The notes beneath the pieces are model-generated. The model ran no database searches. It was not told the DNA's origin and saw only the letters and a program-made list of their open reading frames with translations. DNA of 64,000 nucleotides from Dolomedes plantarius (taxonomy: Eukaryota > Arthropoda > Arachnida > Araneae > Dolomedidae). A program made the translations under genes and the position numbers. The stretch covers positions 105,834,315 through 105,898,314 of the forward strand of contig OU015496.1 of assembly GCA_907164885.2 (NCBI GenBank), given 5' to 3'. Positions 1 to 11,763 of this stretch are shown here, one piece after another (positions within the stretch are counted from its first letter, which is position 1; each line of letters begins with the position of its first letter).

Positions 1-997
1 CCCGCCTTGGCATGGATGGCACAAGTCCTTGGTAGATGGCCGGAAACAGATTGTAGCAGATGTATAAGCAACGGTCACGCAAATCCGAGATATTGCGAAT
101 TGGTGGTCTTTGAACTCTGAGCTGCCGTCCCATGACATCCCAAATGTGTTCTATCGGATTGAGATCCGGTGAGTTAGGCGGCCAGGACATTAACTGGAAT
201 TCAGCATCATGTTCCTGGAACCACTCCAACACAATTTTAGCCTTGTGACACGGGGCGTTGTCCTGTTGGAACATTCCATTTCCAGCTGGAAAAACAGAGG
301 GCATGTAAGGGTGCAACTGGTCCGCAATGATGTTCAGATATCCTGTAGCATTCATGGTCTGATCTACCACAATCACGGGTCCCAGAGACGCCCAAGAGAA
401 CGTCCCCCAAAGAATAATACCGCCACCACCGGCCTGTGTATGACCTTCTGTACATTGAGGGAGCAACAGTTCGCCTGGAAGACGGCGTATCCTGACACGG
501 CCATCGGCGTGATGAATGACAAACCGTGATTCATCTGACCAGGCAACTCTCTCCCACTGATCCATGGACCAAACGCGATGTTCCCGGGCCCAGCGCAGGC
601 GCAGTTGGCGATGACGCTTGGTCAGCAAAGGCACACGAGTGGGACGTTTGCTGCGTAGCCCCATATACAACAGTGTCCGCTGAACAGTGTTCTGCGATAC
701 TATTCTACTTGGTCCTGCATTGTATTGGGCTGTCAGCTGAGCCACTGTCTGGCTCCGGTTTTGCTTCACCATGCGAGACAGTCTCCGACGACCTTTTTCT
801 TTGATAGCGTGTGGACGTCCAACACCATGTCGTCTACTGCTGGTTTCACCATCATTCATCCACTTTGCATAAGTACTAACAACTGTAGGTCGCGAACAAC
901 CGACGAGTCGTGCAGTTTCGGAAATACTTGTTCCGAGCCTTCGAGCCATTACAATCTGCCCTGTATCAAAGTCGCTTAGATCCGCAGCCTTTCCCAT
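1..997 (-). CDS. Tc1-like transposase, open reading frame, C-terminus outside window
   Basis: This would be a cut-and-paste transposase acting on the inverted repeats of its own element. I translated the minus strand from the ATG at 997 to the window edge and found no stop in 332 codons, so the gene is open as far as it can be followed (Tc1 transposases are usually about 340 residues). An N-terminal paired-like helix-turn-helix ([17 protein letters not shown]) is followed by the catalytic residues: first Asp in WSDESRF, second Asp in FQQDNAPCH, and Glu in NPIEHIWD. There are 36 residues between the second Asp and the Glu, compared with 34 in classical Tc1. Nothing visible is broken, so the copy may be young. 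The end of the protein was not seen. Confidence 0.85.
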   Translation of the reverse strand, partial: MGKAADLSDFDTGQIVMARRLGTSISETARLVGCSRPTVVSTYAKWMNDGETSSRRHGVGRPHAIKEKGRRRLSRMVKQNRSQTVAQLTAQYNAGPSRIVSQNTVQRTLLYMGLRSKRPTRVPLLTKRHRQLRLRWAREHRVWSMDQWERVAWSDESRFVIHHADGRVRIRRLPGELLLPQCTEGHTQAGGGGIILWGTFSWASLGPVIVVDQTMNATGYLNIIADQLHPYMPSVFPAGNGMFQQDNAPCHKAKIVLEWFQEHDAEFQLMSWPPNSPDLNPIEHIWDVMGRQLRVQRPPIRNISDLRDRCLYICYNLFPAIYQGLVPSMPRR

Positions 998-1144
998 CAC
1001 ACACAGAAGTAAGTGAAAGAATGATTCTTCAGATTCTCCAGCAGCAGTTAAATACCACTTCCACCTGATCACGTGCCTTCCACGTCATCCAGGGGAATTC
1101 ATTGCAAAATGTAGGGGTGGTCATAATGTTTTGGCTCTTGAGTG
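1..1144 (-). mobile_element. Tc1-like DNA transposon, copy A (cut by window start)
   Basis: Read on the minus strand, the element begins at 1144 with the inverted-repeat end CACTCAAGAGCC, next to a TA dinucleotide as expected for Tc1/mariner insertion. It runs off the window at position 1. About 150 bases of non-coding lead precede the transposase start at 997. The same family recurs at 13841-14741. The other inverted repeat lies outside the window, so completeness cannot be judged. Confidence 0.88.
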
Positions 1145-1389
1145 TATATATATACACTGTAATTTTATTAAACATATTCGGCGTCAAAGCGGACAGTGTA
1201 AAATTTTACAATCTTTGCGTATTTAATAGGGTCATAATTTTTTGAAGAATTGTTTGGTTTTCTATCTTTCATTAAATTTTACCGAAAATTCAACCTAGAT
1301 TCTCGTAATTTTGCATGTTTCCTTTTTTTGTATTCAGCAAATTAGCCATTAGTTTTGGGGAATTCTCTGGATATTGTTCTACCATTTAT

Positions 1390-2000
1390 AAAATCCATAT
1401 ATTTAAGTTGCTAAGCCGACTTTTTGAGCAGTCCGTGAGAGAAAACTTCAGCATCCATTTACTTCATTTTGGTCTTAAACGAAAGATTGTAATCTGTAGA
1501 TTTGTCAAATTTGGTTTTTGTAATCGTAATTTCTATTAATGAGCGATAATTCGAAATTAAAAATTGATTTCTGCGCATGGTCAGTGGCATGTTTAAATCT
1601 GGCTTTAGAAACTCACTGTTTCTGCGCATGCTCAGTGACATGTTTTAATGATAAACATATTCATTACGAGGAGTCTCTCTAGACCTCTTTCTGCCATTTT
1701 TATTTTTATGATAATTATGTTTGTGAAATATAAGATTAAACCTGATGGAAATTGTTTATTCCGCGCTGTTTAATTAGCGATAATTTACAAATTTAAAAAA
1801 AATTTGCTCTCTGCGCATGCTCAGTGACTTTTTAAATCTGTTTTTAGATACTCACTGAGCACGAGACCGTTTAAACACATTAATTTGTTTCTGCGCATTA
1901 TTATGATTTTCAACATTTGGCAATAAGGTGTTGAGTATAATTTGCGTATTAATACATTTTTTTACTATCTAGCCGTCATGTTTTGACGGGTACCAACTAG
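1390..2000 (+). mobile_element. Helitron-like element, 3' part, copy 1
   Basis: The 3' end has the canonical Helitron form. A short hairpin (CCGTCA loop TGACGG, 1973-1989) is followed 11 bases later by a terminal CTAG at 2000, and the next base is T. The same terminus closes an inverted copy at 12956. The two copies can be aligned from about 1390 to the end, including a repeated CTGCGCATGCTCAGTGA motif (near 1575, 1622, 1812 and 1890) and a small OTU-like coding fragment. The 5' TC end was not found, and no Rep/helicase gene is present, so this is a non-autonomous or 5'-truncated copy. Confidence 0.6.
1708..1773 (+). pseudogene. OTU-type cysteine peptidase fragment inside Helitron copy 1
   Basis: A 21-codon reading frame contains KIKPDGNCLFRAV, which is the start of an OTU deubiquitinase domain. 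In that family the Asp-Gly-Asn-Cys stretch holds the catalytic Cys. It stops right after Ala-Val, so only the N-terminal catalytic loop is left and it cannot be an enzyme. The same fragment is in the second Helitron copy (12970-13092). This shows it is part of the mobile element and not a local gene. Confidence 0.55.
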
Positions 2001-2573
2001 TTCTTTTTTAACTTATTACATTTGTAAAACACTTGATCATTATCAGAAAAACGGACCTGAAATTGATCTAATGGATATTTTAAGTGAAACTGTATAAAAT
2101 ATTTTTTAAAAATTCATATTAAATTTATCTTATTCCTTTGTTATTATTTAACTACCCAATAAGACAAAAATAGTACAGCAATTTGAAACACTGTGTTACA
2201 GTCATAAAATTTGTCCGTTAACACTTTTTACTACACATGATTTTTTTTTAAATAAACCAGGACATTATCGGAGAAATCTGTATAAAATTTAACTAACGTG
2301 ATAGATTGAGTAAAATTATGTTAAATATTTCTTAAGTATATACAGTGTGGTGTAGTGTTCTTTAGTACTTTTTTACGACCAAAACACCAGATAAAAATTA
2401 CTGCGGTACATAGCACAAAGCTGCAATTACGAAATTGATCTTCAGACTCGATGACCGTTTCATTCGATTGGTTGGGAATCCCTTTTATTAAATAGCATTT
2501 GTATGGAAAAGTTCTAGAAGGTTCAATCCGACTCATTAATTCTATGCCTTAATTTAATTATATAAATATAGTA
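2001..2573. other. AT-rich spacer without recognised content
   Basis: I see no gene, repeat family or RNA here; only AT-rich sequence with short chance reading frames on both strands. Confidence 0.5.
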
Positions 2574-3473
2574 CAGTCGAATCCCGTTATAGCGAACCCA
2601 GTATATAACGAACTCACGGATATAACGAACAAAAATTTGGTCCCGCCGTTTTCCTATTGTATTAATGCTAATTTATCCTTTTATAGCATACCTCCTAAAT
2701 CATAAAAATCGGCTATGACGAACTTTTTTTTCAGTCGACTACTGAATTTTTTTTTGTTTTGGAACTTTTTAAGAATGTTGAAGAAGCAAAGAATGTGGAA
2801 AAAGGTGATGAAGATTTACTTATCGGGATGTGGATAGAAAACCACAAAATTTCATCATTCTCAGATTGTTGCGTACAATTGTTCGAAACATGTGAAGTCA
2901 TTACATGTGAAATTCCGATTGATGAAGATAGTATGAAAGAAATTAAAATGAATCATTCTGAAATCGAAGATTCTGCATCTGATGCTGATGAAGAGGAGTA
3001 CGTAAATGACGAAATCCCCACCATCTCAGATGCTACAGCAGCGATGCCTGTAATTAATAAGTTTTTGTCAACACAAACAGTGGAAGAAAGTGTTGGAGTT
3101 ATTTGATGTATTGGACAAAGAAATTCATAAAATGTTTTTGAAATCGGCATCACATCAGCAGAAGATTACCGATTATTTTTGTATCAAAACAATGAGCAAC
3201 AATTAAAGATAAAATGAATTTATTTCCATTTGTCTTCATTTTTAGTTAATGTAATTAGTATAGTGCCAGTTTAATGTAATCGATTTTAGTCAATTTAATT
3301 CATTAATGATCATTTTAGTGGATTTTATTATTTTTCAATACATCATTATTAATTACACATAGCAACTAATGACTTATACATTTTGTGAACTCTAACATTT
3401 TTCTTAACGGTTTGGATATAGCAGCGAACAAAACCTTTGGTCCCTGAAAGTTCGTTATAACGAGGTTCGACTG
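2574..3473 (+). mobile_element. Tigger/pogo-like deletion derivative, 900 bp
   Basis: The ends are inverted copies of CAGTCGAANCNCGTTATA, each flanked by TA (2572-2573 and 3474-3475), as in pogo/Tigger elements. Inside only the 3' part of a transposase gene survives (2759-3106). The last 190 bases are repeated at 41085-41274 in an hnRNP L-like intron, which confirms a dispersed family. The element ends 260 bases upstream of the InaF start codon. Confidence 0.8.
2759..3106 (+). pseudogene. C-terminal remnant of a Tigger/pogo transposase
   Basis: The frame encodes an acidic tail rich in Glu and Asp (IEDSASDADEEEYVNDEIP) followed by a short leucine-containing end, as at the C-terminus of DDE_1 (Tigger, jerky-like) transposases. 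The DNA-binding domain and DDE core are missing, so the copy cannot be active. The listed 5' limit is an open-frame boundary (a TTG codon), not a real start. Identification rests on the pogo-type ends and the tail composition. Confidence 0.55.
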
Positions 3474-3655
3474 TAGTACTCTCAAAAAACTGAAAGAAGA
3501 AAAACAACAGCATGCAAACATATATACAGCTGTCCCTTTCATAACAGTTTTCAAGCTATTTGCCAGAGGATCCATTCCGACAGTCTTAGGGAAAGTTTTA
3601 GGGATTTCTTTCCCCTCCGTCCGCTGCCATGGAAACCGCCGCCTGCCATCCCTAA

Positions 3656-4057
<402 letters not shown>

Positions 4058-4175
4058 CGACAGGTACGTAGTGAGGGGATTGTTTACATTTCTTCTCGGG
4101 GAGAGTCGAGACGGATGGGGGAGAGATGATTTCGCAGTTTTATTTGGACAGGAATTAATGTTCTGGGAAAAAGAA

Positions 4176-4181
4176 AATAAA
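4176..4181 (+). other. Candidate polyadenylation signal for the InaF gene
   Basis: AATAAA about 120 bases after the InaF stop codon, in AT-rich sequence. It is the first hexamer on this strand downstream of the gene, but such hexamers are common by chance here. Confidence 0.35.
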
Positions 4182-4540
4182 TAGTTGTTAATAATACTTA
4201 GTTATGAACAAATGTACAGTTAAAAATTAGCGCACAATTATATATAAATTAAATAAATTACCGCACCGTAAGAGAACAAAAAAATTCTCGTTGAATGATA
4301 CAAATGTCCAATGCAGAGCGAAAATGTGTTAATTTAGTAATAAGTACTAAATGTACAATTGCAAGAAAAGATTTTCTTTTTTTTTTTTTTTAAAGGGTGA
4401 TCTTGTTTAATTTATTAAATGTGCTATAAATGTTTGTTTGATGCTTATAGAATAGTAAGAGAATCTAATGGCATAATCTTTTTAATGCCACAAAATTCCT
4501 TTATACTGTTTTATACAAGTTTACTATTCAGAAAAATAAA

Positions 4541-5264
4541 ATAGTCGAATTAACAAAGTTGTTTACCTTCAAAAATCTGCTCTATATTTCCAACAACCAG
4601 AAAAACAGGAGATATTTGTACGTACAATTCTACACAGATTTATTCCTCACTCTTCTACTAACATTAAAATTTCATATCACATTTCAGCGTCCAAAGAACT
4701 TTCTCCTCAATATAAAAAAATATTTTGGTTTCTGTAAATCACTACTTAAAAAAATATATGGGTGAAGCAAGGTGTTACAAATAAAAGACGGGTTTGAAAG
4801 TTGTTGTAATTTATCAAAAATTATTGAAATAATACAGTGTATTTAAAAATAGTTACCTTCGTTTGGAGTTTGCTTAATTAAAGAAATAGTCGAATTAACA
4901 AAGTTGTTTATTTTCAAAAATCTGCTCTATATTTTCAACAACCAGAAAAACTGGAGATATTTATATATACAATTCTACACAGATTTATTCCCCACTCCTC
5001 CACTAACATTAAAATTTCATATCACATTTCAGCGTCACTATGTGACTGATTAAAAAAATTAAGAAACTTGAGAGCCCAAAGAACTTTCTCCTCAATATAA
5101 AAGTTTTGGTTGTTGTAAATCTCTACATAAAAAATTGTATGGATGAAGCAAGGTGTTACAAATAACTGACGGGTTTGAAAGTTGTTTTAATTTGTCAAAA
5201 ATTATTGAAATAATACAAGGTATTTAAAAATAGTTACAGTGGTTTAGAGTTTGCTTAATTAATT
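4541..5264 (+). repeat. Tandem duplication of a ~350-bp unit
   Basis: Both units start ATAGTCGAATTAACAAAGTT (4541 and 4886) and run in parallel through the same landmarks to about 5264. Unit two carries about 40 bases (5034-5075) that unit one lacks, next to the shared CACATTTCAGCG. Both end in the motif AATAATACANNGTATTTAAA, which also recurs in the degenerate repeats further on. No coding content. Confidence 0.75.
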
Positions 5265-6680
5265 AAAAGATTAGAAATAATATGAGGTGTTTCAAAATTA
5301 TTGTTGGGGTATGGGAGTTACGGAAATAATACAAGATTTCGGAATGATTCTGATGTCGGAAGTTGTTTAAACTGACAAAATATTGAAAGGGTTGAATGTT
5401 CTAAGCAGTTTCTATTTATAGCTACACCCTTTCTAATGTAGGTATGATTTTCTGACCCTTCTATTCCTCTCCCTTTATTGTTAGTCGTGATTTAACCGTG
5501 GTAAACCAACGATTATACTGGATTACAATACAAAAAAAGCAGAAGTTGAAGTAGTCGATCAAATGTGCAGCTATTACACGGTATATATCCCTCATATCAC
5601 GATGAAAATGGAATCTCTCATTGTTTTTTAGGTTTTTGGACATAATAGGAATCAATTCGTAAGTTGTCCTTAAATCCAATAAATCGGACAGTTTTGAAAT
5701 AAGGCGATTGTATCCAAAACCAGCATAAGACGATTACATCCAACGCCAGCATAGCTGGCGTCCGCGGCACGATACCTTTTTGGCGCCGCCCCCCCCCCCC
5801 CCTGAAAAACATATAGTAATGTAATATATAGAATTAGTTATTTTGGGACCATTTGACGCCCCTTTGCGAGTGGCGCCCGGGGCATGATAGACTCCCTTGC
5901 CCCCCTCTCGCTACGCCACTGATTGTATCTGCATTCTTTGGCCTTTAAATATATCTCAATATTATCAACATTTTATATCTTGTCATAGATTGACATTTCA
6001 TCTTGACATTTTATATCTTGTCAGAATTATTATTTTCACTTTGAAAAAAAAAAAAAGTTTATTACAAAAGGAATATTCAAGGTTGAAAGAGGCGTTGCAG
6101 TTTGTGCCACACGCGCCTGCTGAAGGGTTAATGGGATTTAAAAGTGGTTTAATTAATAATAAAGTACAGAAATAATATGGAGTGTTTCTGAATGCTTGTC
6201 AGATTAAAAGCTGTTTAATTAACAAAAAGTTAAATAAAAAATACAAGGTGAAGTGTTCCTAAAGGATTGTTGGGGTTTGAAAGTTTTTTAAATTTTAAGG
6301 AAATTTGGTAGCACTACAAGGTGTTTCTTAATGAGTTTTTTTTATGTTTAAAAGTTGTTTAATTTATAAAAATTGGGGTAATAAGAGACAAGGTATTGTT
6401 GCTAAATGATTGTCGGGGTTTAAAAATTTTGTAATTAATAAAAAAATATATATACTTAGTAGTAAAAGGCGTTACTTTTAATACTTTTTATTGTGGGGGG
6501 GGGGGGGGAAAAAAAAAATGAGAAATAAAAACTGACGAAATAATATGCGAAGTGTTGCTAAATGGTTGTGAGGGTTTTAAAGTGTTCAAGTGATACAAAA
6601 TTTAGAAATAATAGGTATTAAATTTAGAAATAGATGTATTTCAAAATAATTGTCGAATTTCGAAAGTTGCTTAATTCCTC
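5265..6680 (+). repeat. Degenerate ~70-bp tandem repeats (old minisatellite)
   Basis: A loosely conserved unit recurs in the same order: TTAATTAATAAAAA, then GAAATAATACAAGGTGTT, then CTAAATGATTGTCGGGGTT, then TGAAAGTTG. Copies can be read near 5265, 5335, 6165, 6235, 6300, 6370, 6540 and 6620. The array is interrupted by a hAT end (5755-5921) and unrelated sequence to about 6150. The spacing and divergence suggest an ancient array. Confidence 0.5.
5755..5921 (+). mobile_element. hAT-like element, right end only
   Basis: It ends in CTCGCTACGCCACTG at 5921 and shares CACGATACCTTTTTGGCGCC and GGGACCATTTG with the hAT element at 61751-63134 (read from its left end on the opposite strand). A run of about 16 C lies inside. 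The matching left end is not visible, so this is a fragment. Confidence 0.5.
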
Positions 6681-8682
6681 TTAAGTATGGTAGATGATAT
6701 ATCATGAGTGGCACGAAAGAGGCTCACTAGGAACTTATGAGTTATAATCAGTCATTACAAGAGCCAATCATTTTTAGCCTCCTACACCTAGTGTTGCCGA
6801 TTTAGATCTAAATATAGATATTTTCAGTTGCATCTAAATGCTAGTTTAGACGACGGATGTAAATATTTGGATGTTTTAACTGAAGTTCAGATATTTTTAG
6901 TCGATTTTGGCAAAAATCGCAATATTTTTGGATAATTTGTAAAAGTTCAGTGGACAAGATAAAATTTCTCGGTTCCGCGGCTTTTTCCAGAATCTCACCG
7001 TTGCAAATGACGCTTCCAAAAGTACAGAGATAAGACCTTTCTATTTTTGATGGAGTGGAATAATCCGAAGAATGTATGTTCTTGTGTTGATTTTGTTGTG
7101 TTTTTAATGATGTTTTAATATTTTGTGTGCTTTCACGCTATCAAAAGTGAATTAGCGTATTCGACTATGTTTAAAACGTCGATTTTGATGAAAATTCCAA
7201 CTTTTATTTTTTTTTTAAATTCTTGATTTATAAAGAATGTGAATTTCTGTTTGCTAATCTGCTTTTATTTTTTTCTGTACGGTCATAAGATATGAAATGA
7301 GACTAATTTAGACAGATGTCCATTTCAATACAAGTGAAACCTTTGTATTCTGAAGAACTTATTTTTCACCGAAAATGTTTATACAACTATTGTGATAAAT
7401 CAAAATATAATCATGATTTGTCTATGAAAATTTTCAAGTATGTTTCTTTTTGTAGTATTAAGAATGTAATGAACAATAGATTAGGCTCTAGGTATATTAT
7501 TTTAACGTAGGATTAGGTTTCTCCATAACGGTCCGAGTTAAACAAAATTTATGACGCTAAAACCGTCGTCGCGAGTTATAAATCAAGAGTGACAGAGTAG
7601 ACATATGTAACTTATTTTTTTTACCATCCATCTATTCTGCATAGCGCATCACGCATCCTGCATCACGCATCCTTCTTTTCGTATGTAGGAATTTTACTGT
7701 AAAAAAAAAAAAAGTAAGCACGATAAGTAATCCTACGTTAATAACCCGCGGTAGTTTCGTTAGAAGAGAGTACCTGAATTTTTTATTTTTATTTATAGCT
7801 ATATTTATCAAAAATCTCATTAGAAATGACTGAAATTTTGCAAGTTTTAGCATATAATGACCTGTACTTTTGTTAGATTTCGAGATATCGATTTGTTTTC
7901 AAGTTCATGATTCTCAGGAGGGCCTAAAATACATATGAGAAAGAAAAATCATTGTTATATGCATAATTTTTTTTTCACAGCCAGAGGCGTTTATGCAAAA
8001 AATTTACTACATTTAAAAAAAAAATCTTTAATTTTGTAAAAAGTTGCATAGTTTTAGATGATTTTTTCCTCATTTTTCTATATTCCTTCGAAAAGTAGGA
8101 CAAAAATTTTCGAAAGTAAAGTTTTTCAAAATAAAAAATAAATAAACAAATAAATAAACGGCCCCCAATGTAGTCGGATACCTTAAGACGATCTCAGAAA
8201 TAATGGGGGAGGGGGTCGCGGACTGTTTGAAGTGAATTTATATCATATTGAATTATTTAATTAAAACATCGCTATTAATATGCTATTAATTTTGAAATTA
8301 TATCCTTTTTTATTTTAATTTTTGTTTATTTTTACCTAAATGAAATGCAGGTACATTAATATTTAAATATGAAGTTTTAGTCACTTGAGATTTATGAAAA
8401 GCAAGTGCAGAAGGTAAGCGAGACATTTTTTTTAATGTTATCATGCAAAGTAAATAGATGCCAAAAATCTACAGTTCGACTTTTAAAATGGTTTGTCAAA
8501 ATTTGCTTCTTTTTTTCAATTTTTTTTCAGTAAAATTTTCCTAATTTTTTTTTCTAATTGCACTACTACCAAAAAATTTTCATCAGGGTCCAGTGATTTT
8601 TAATACAAACAAAATGGGTCGCGGTCAGAAAAAAATTGTGCACCACTGTCCTAACCCGTTTCGTATTTATGCCGAATATGAG
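6681..8682. other. AT-rich intergenic sequence
   Basis: No gene recognised. The stretch around 7710-7780 (GATAAGTAATCCTA, then AATAACCCGCGGTAGTTTCG) is repeated in inverted orientation at about 13725-13795, so both belong to an undefined dispersed repeat. Near 8190-8650, GGGTCGCGG and TGCACCACTG resemble worn hAT ends but no pair or target duplication was found. Confidence 0.4.
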
Positions 8683-9174
8683 TGTTGTGTAGATAAATTA
8701 CATTTCAATTAATATGGTAATAGTAAATAATCATTGTTGTATCTGATTATAATTTCAGTTTTTAAATTAATCACCCCTTTTTTTTAAATTAATTAACTCT
8801 AGGCTCTAAGTATCTCTAGGCTTTAGGAGCCTTTTTAAATTATTTAACATCTTTGTTTTACATATCTTTTTTTAAGCCTCTGCTCTAATTTGATTAAACT
8901 GGTTGTAATCTAATTTTTAATTGCCTAAATAGTGTAAACGGGATTCAGGAAAATTGCGCCCTTTTCCCAAATCCTATTTACACTATTTCGGCAATTAAAA
9001 ATTAGATCACAATTAAAATTTAGATATTAACCAAATTAGAGCAGAGGGTTAAAAAAAGATATGTAAATCAAAAATGTTATATTTAAGGTTAAAAACTGAA
9101 ATTATAATCAGTTACAAGAATGATTATTTACTATTACTATATTAAATTAAAAGTTAATTTATCTACACAACAAC
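8683..9174. repeat. Foldback (palindromic) repeat, ~490 bp
   Basis: The outer ends are inverted copies (TGTTGTGTAGATAAATTA at 8683 and its complement ending near 9174). The arms continue inwards through TAATAGTAAATAATCATT and AATTGCC(T/G)AAATAGTGTAAA to a centre at about 8950. The arms differ by many substitutions and small gaps, so this is an old non-autonomous foldback or MITE. Its family cannot be told. Confidence 0.6.
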
Positions 9175-9235
9175 GGTACGTTATATCGGTAGACTGGAAA
9201 GTCATTCTATGAGGCCAGTGTGTGGGAGAAAGTAC

Positions 9236-9365
9236 GAGCCGGGAAGGGGGTCGATTAAAATTTAGATGTGGCACCTGGCTAAACTCGAACTCCAACCCTT
9301 GTGGTGCCATTGCAAACCGGAGCCGTATTCCTTTGCCCGAAGTCAAAACCTGGTCTGGCATGTTC
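9236..9365 (+). repeat. SINE fragment (3' body)
   Basis: The order of motifs GGCTAAACTCGAACTCC, ACCCTTGTGGTGC, GGAGCCG and GCC(C/T)GAAG-TCAAA parallels the 3' body of the SINE at 11776-12126, with substantial divergence. No tRNA-like head is present. Confidence 0.45.
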
Positions 9366-9387
9366 TAGTCGGGGGGGGGGGGGGGGG

Positions 9388-10441
9388 CATAAGTCAACAC
9401 ACAACAAAAAATCCTAACCCATACCAGCTCTATCATTTTTAACGAAGTAATAAATTTGTTAAAGTTATCAATAATTATCTGACCTCTGAGTAAGCAGCCG
9501 AAGCTCTGAAGCTTCTTGATAATATAACTATCTTGCAAAATGTCTCTTTCTTTTTAATAAGAATATACTTTCGGAACCACATTAAAAATAATAATAACGT
9601 ATTTAGTGCTCCTGAAAATTCAATAGATAAGGCAAAATACTATTTAAATAATATAAATTAGGTGTATTGGAATAATTAAACAAATAGGGAAAATGTCATA
9701 AAATTTAAAGATAAGTGTGGTTGTATTTTCTTCGACTTAGCGAATGTGTTAATGCATTAACATTATACTGCGTTGAAAACCAGAAATTGATTGTTTAGCT
9801 CTGTGAATAATGTAGAAGCAACACTCTGAAATAAAATTAAACATCTAAATGCTAATTTGACAGCACGGATTTACTTAGATCAGAGAAATAATGACAAAGC
9901 ATGCGAAATATCTTTGAAGGCGATGTTTCTTTCTAAACCAATCCATTACTGAACCTCACACTGAATGATTCAAAGATTTTCTTTTTTCTGCAAAATTTAA
10001 TAAATTGCAAAGGGCGATGCATCATTAATTCAATATATCGTTGTCCTAATTAACAAGCCACGTATCTAACATTTCCCACTTTTTACAGGATGAACAAATA
10101 ACTGATTTATTCGACAGGGAAAAGATAAATTGTCATCGTTTATACTTAAAAATAAATGTTAAAAGTGTTCTGAGATATATGTAGGCCACACTGTTATGTA
10201 ATTAAACATCTTCATAATTAAAGTGGAGTTACAAGGTTAGCAACAGTTAAGTTAAGGAGTTACGCAGTATGTGTTGTTTTTCACCCCTTTTTTTGGATGA
10301 GTTAAATTTTTTGGAGTTATGAGGTTTGACAGAGCCTCATAACTTCAAGCAGCACCATTGCCATAAACAAACAATTACCATAAACAAACAGTTACCATAA
10401 CCAAACAGTACCATAACTCCAAACAGGGACCATAATAGCTA
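9388..10441. other. Spacer with a short minisatellite
   Basis: No gene seen. At about 10352-10436 a 15-16 base unit, ACCATAAACAAACAGT and variants, is repeated five times. The rest is unremarkable AT-rich sequence. Confidence 0.4.
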
Positions 10442-11096
10442 GGGATACGTAATTTTCGTATTTACGAAATAGATGCGAATAAATGCGAAATTTGCCGATA
10501 TAAGCGAAGAAATGCGAAAATTTTTTTTTACTATGATCAGCAAAATCTTGGCGATAAACGGCTTTTTAGGCAAAATTAGGTAATAATAGCAATAATTTAT
10601 TCACATAATTGCTTAACTAAGACCATCCGCGGTCTTTAACTGAGAAATCTCACTCTCCGAATTTCACGTGGACAGTTTGCCGTACCGAAGTCGAATCTAA
10701 ACATCTAACCATAAAAATCAACCATCAAGTTTTGTGGAACAATTTAGTCAAGGGTTATTTCAAGGGTTAGTCTTAATCTACTAAATTGTTCCACAAAACT
10801 TGATGGTTAATTTCTACAGTTAGACTCCGCGGTAAGCACAAACTGTCCGGGTGAAATTCGGAGCAGATCCGAAGGAGAGTGAGATTTAAAGATCGGTTAA
10901 AGATCGCGGGTGGTCTTACTTAAGCAATTATGTTAATAAATTATCACTATTATTACCTAATTTCGCTTAAAAAGCCGTTTATCACCGAATTTTCGCCAAA
11001 CAGTAGTAACAAAATAATTTTCGAATTTATTCGCTCACATCGGCAAATTTCGCATTTATTCGCATCTATTTCGTAAATACGAAAATTACGTATCCT
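10442..11096. repeat. Large foldback MITE, 655 bp
   Basis: The two ends are perfect inverted copies for over 30 bases starting GGATACGTAATTTTCGTATT, and the arms stay complementary with interruptions for about 300 bases each. They meet at AACAATTTAGT / ACTAAATTGTT around a 30-base centre (near 10755-10785). The element has no coding capacity, and no clear target duplication was found. It can fold into a very long hairpin. Confidence 0.75.
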
Positions 11097-11271
11097 TATA
11101 CATGAGGCATACAAAGGAGCACCCTCCCGTGATTAAAAATGTGTTACAGGGGGTTTAGCCCACACTTCTCCCCATGCGTTAGTAAGTCAAGTAAAAAATA
11201 CCTTAAATATCTGTAATGCTATGTTTGACAGTGGGTATCATGAGCTGAAAATGTTACAACACTTTATTAGT

Positions 11272-11763
11272 AACTAGCGGCCCGTCCCGACTTTGTCCGG
11301 GTTGAACAAAATATTATACCAATAAATTTCCAGTTGATAGCCAATAAATTGTAAATCTTTTTTTACCTTAATAATAACCTAAATAATACCTTAAATTAAT
11401 TTTATGTTAGTTAATAATTAAAATAAATTTTTTAAAAGAAAAAGGCGTGCCAGAGAACGGGTAGGTTCGAACCGCTAGCGTCAGAACAGAAGCCCACCGC
11501 GATAGTACCACGATAAGGATCGTTGAAATCTTCGGAACAAAAAGCGGTAGAAGACAGTAAGCGGAAACAATGGAGATTGTTAGGATTAAGCCCCTAACTT
11601 TATTTCTACTGATTAGATATACATAATATATATATAGCCTATGTCCATCTGGAATAATGTACCTTTCAAACAGTGAAAGAATTTTTCAAATAGGTACAGT
11701 GGTTCTGAAGATTACCCTCCACGTACAAAATCGCTCTCTCTTTATATATAAGTATATATAGAT
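11272..11763 (+). repeat. Dispersed repeat, RTE-like 3' end (tentative)
   Basis: It starts CTAGCGGCCCGTCCCGACTT and ends in TATATATAAGTATATATAGAT after a run containing AAAGAATTTTTCAAATAGGT. That ending style is common at 3' tails of RTE-type LINEs or SINEs in arthropods. No coding sequence is present. The class assignment is from general resemblance only. Confidence 0.4.

Noticed and set aside
209..979. Plus-strand frames across 1-1000
   Set aside because: Antisense shadows of the open minus-strand transposase.
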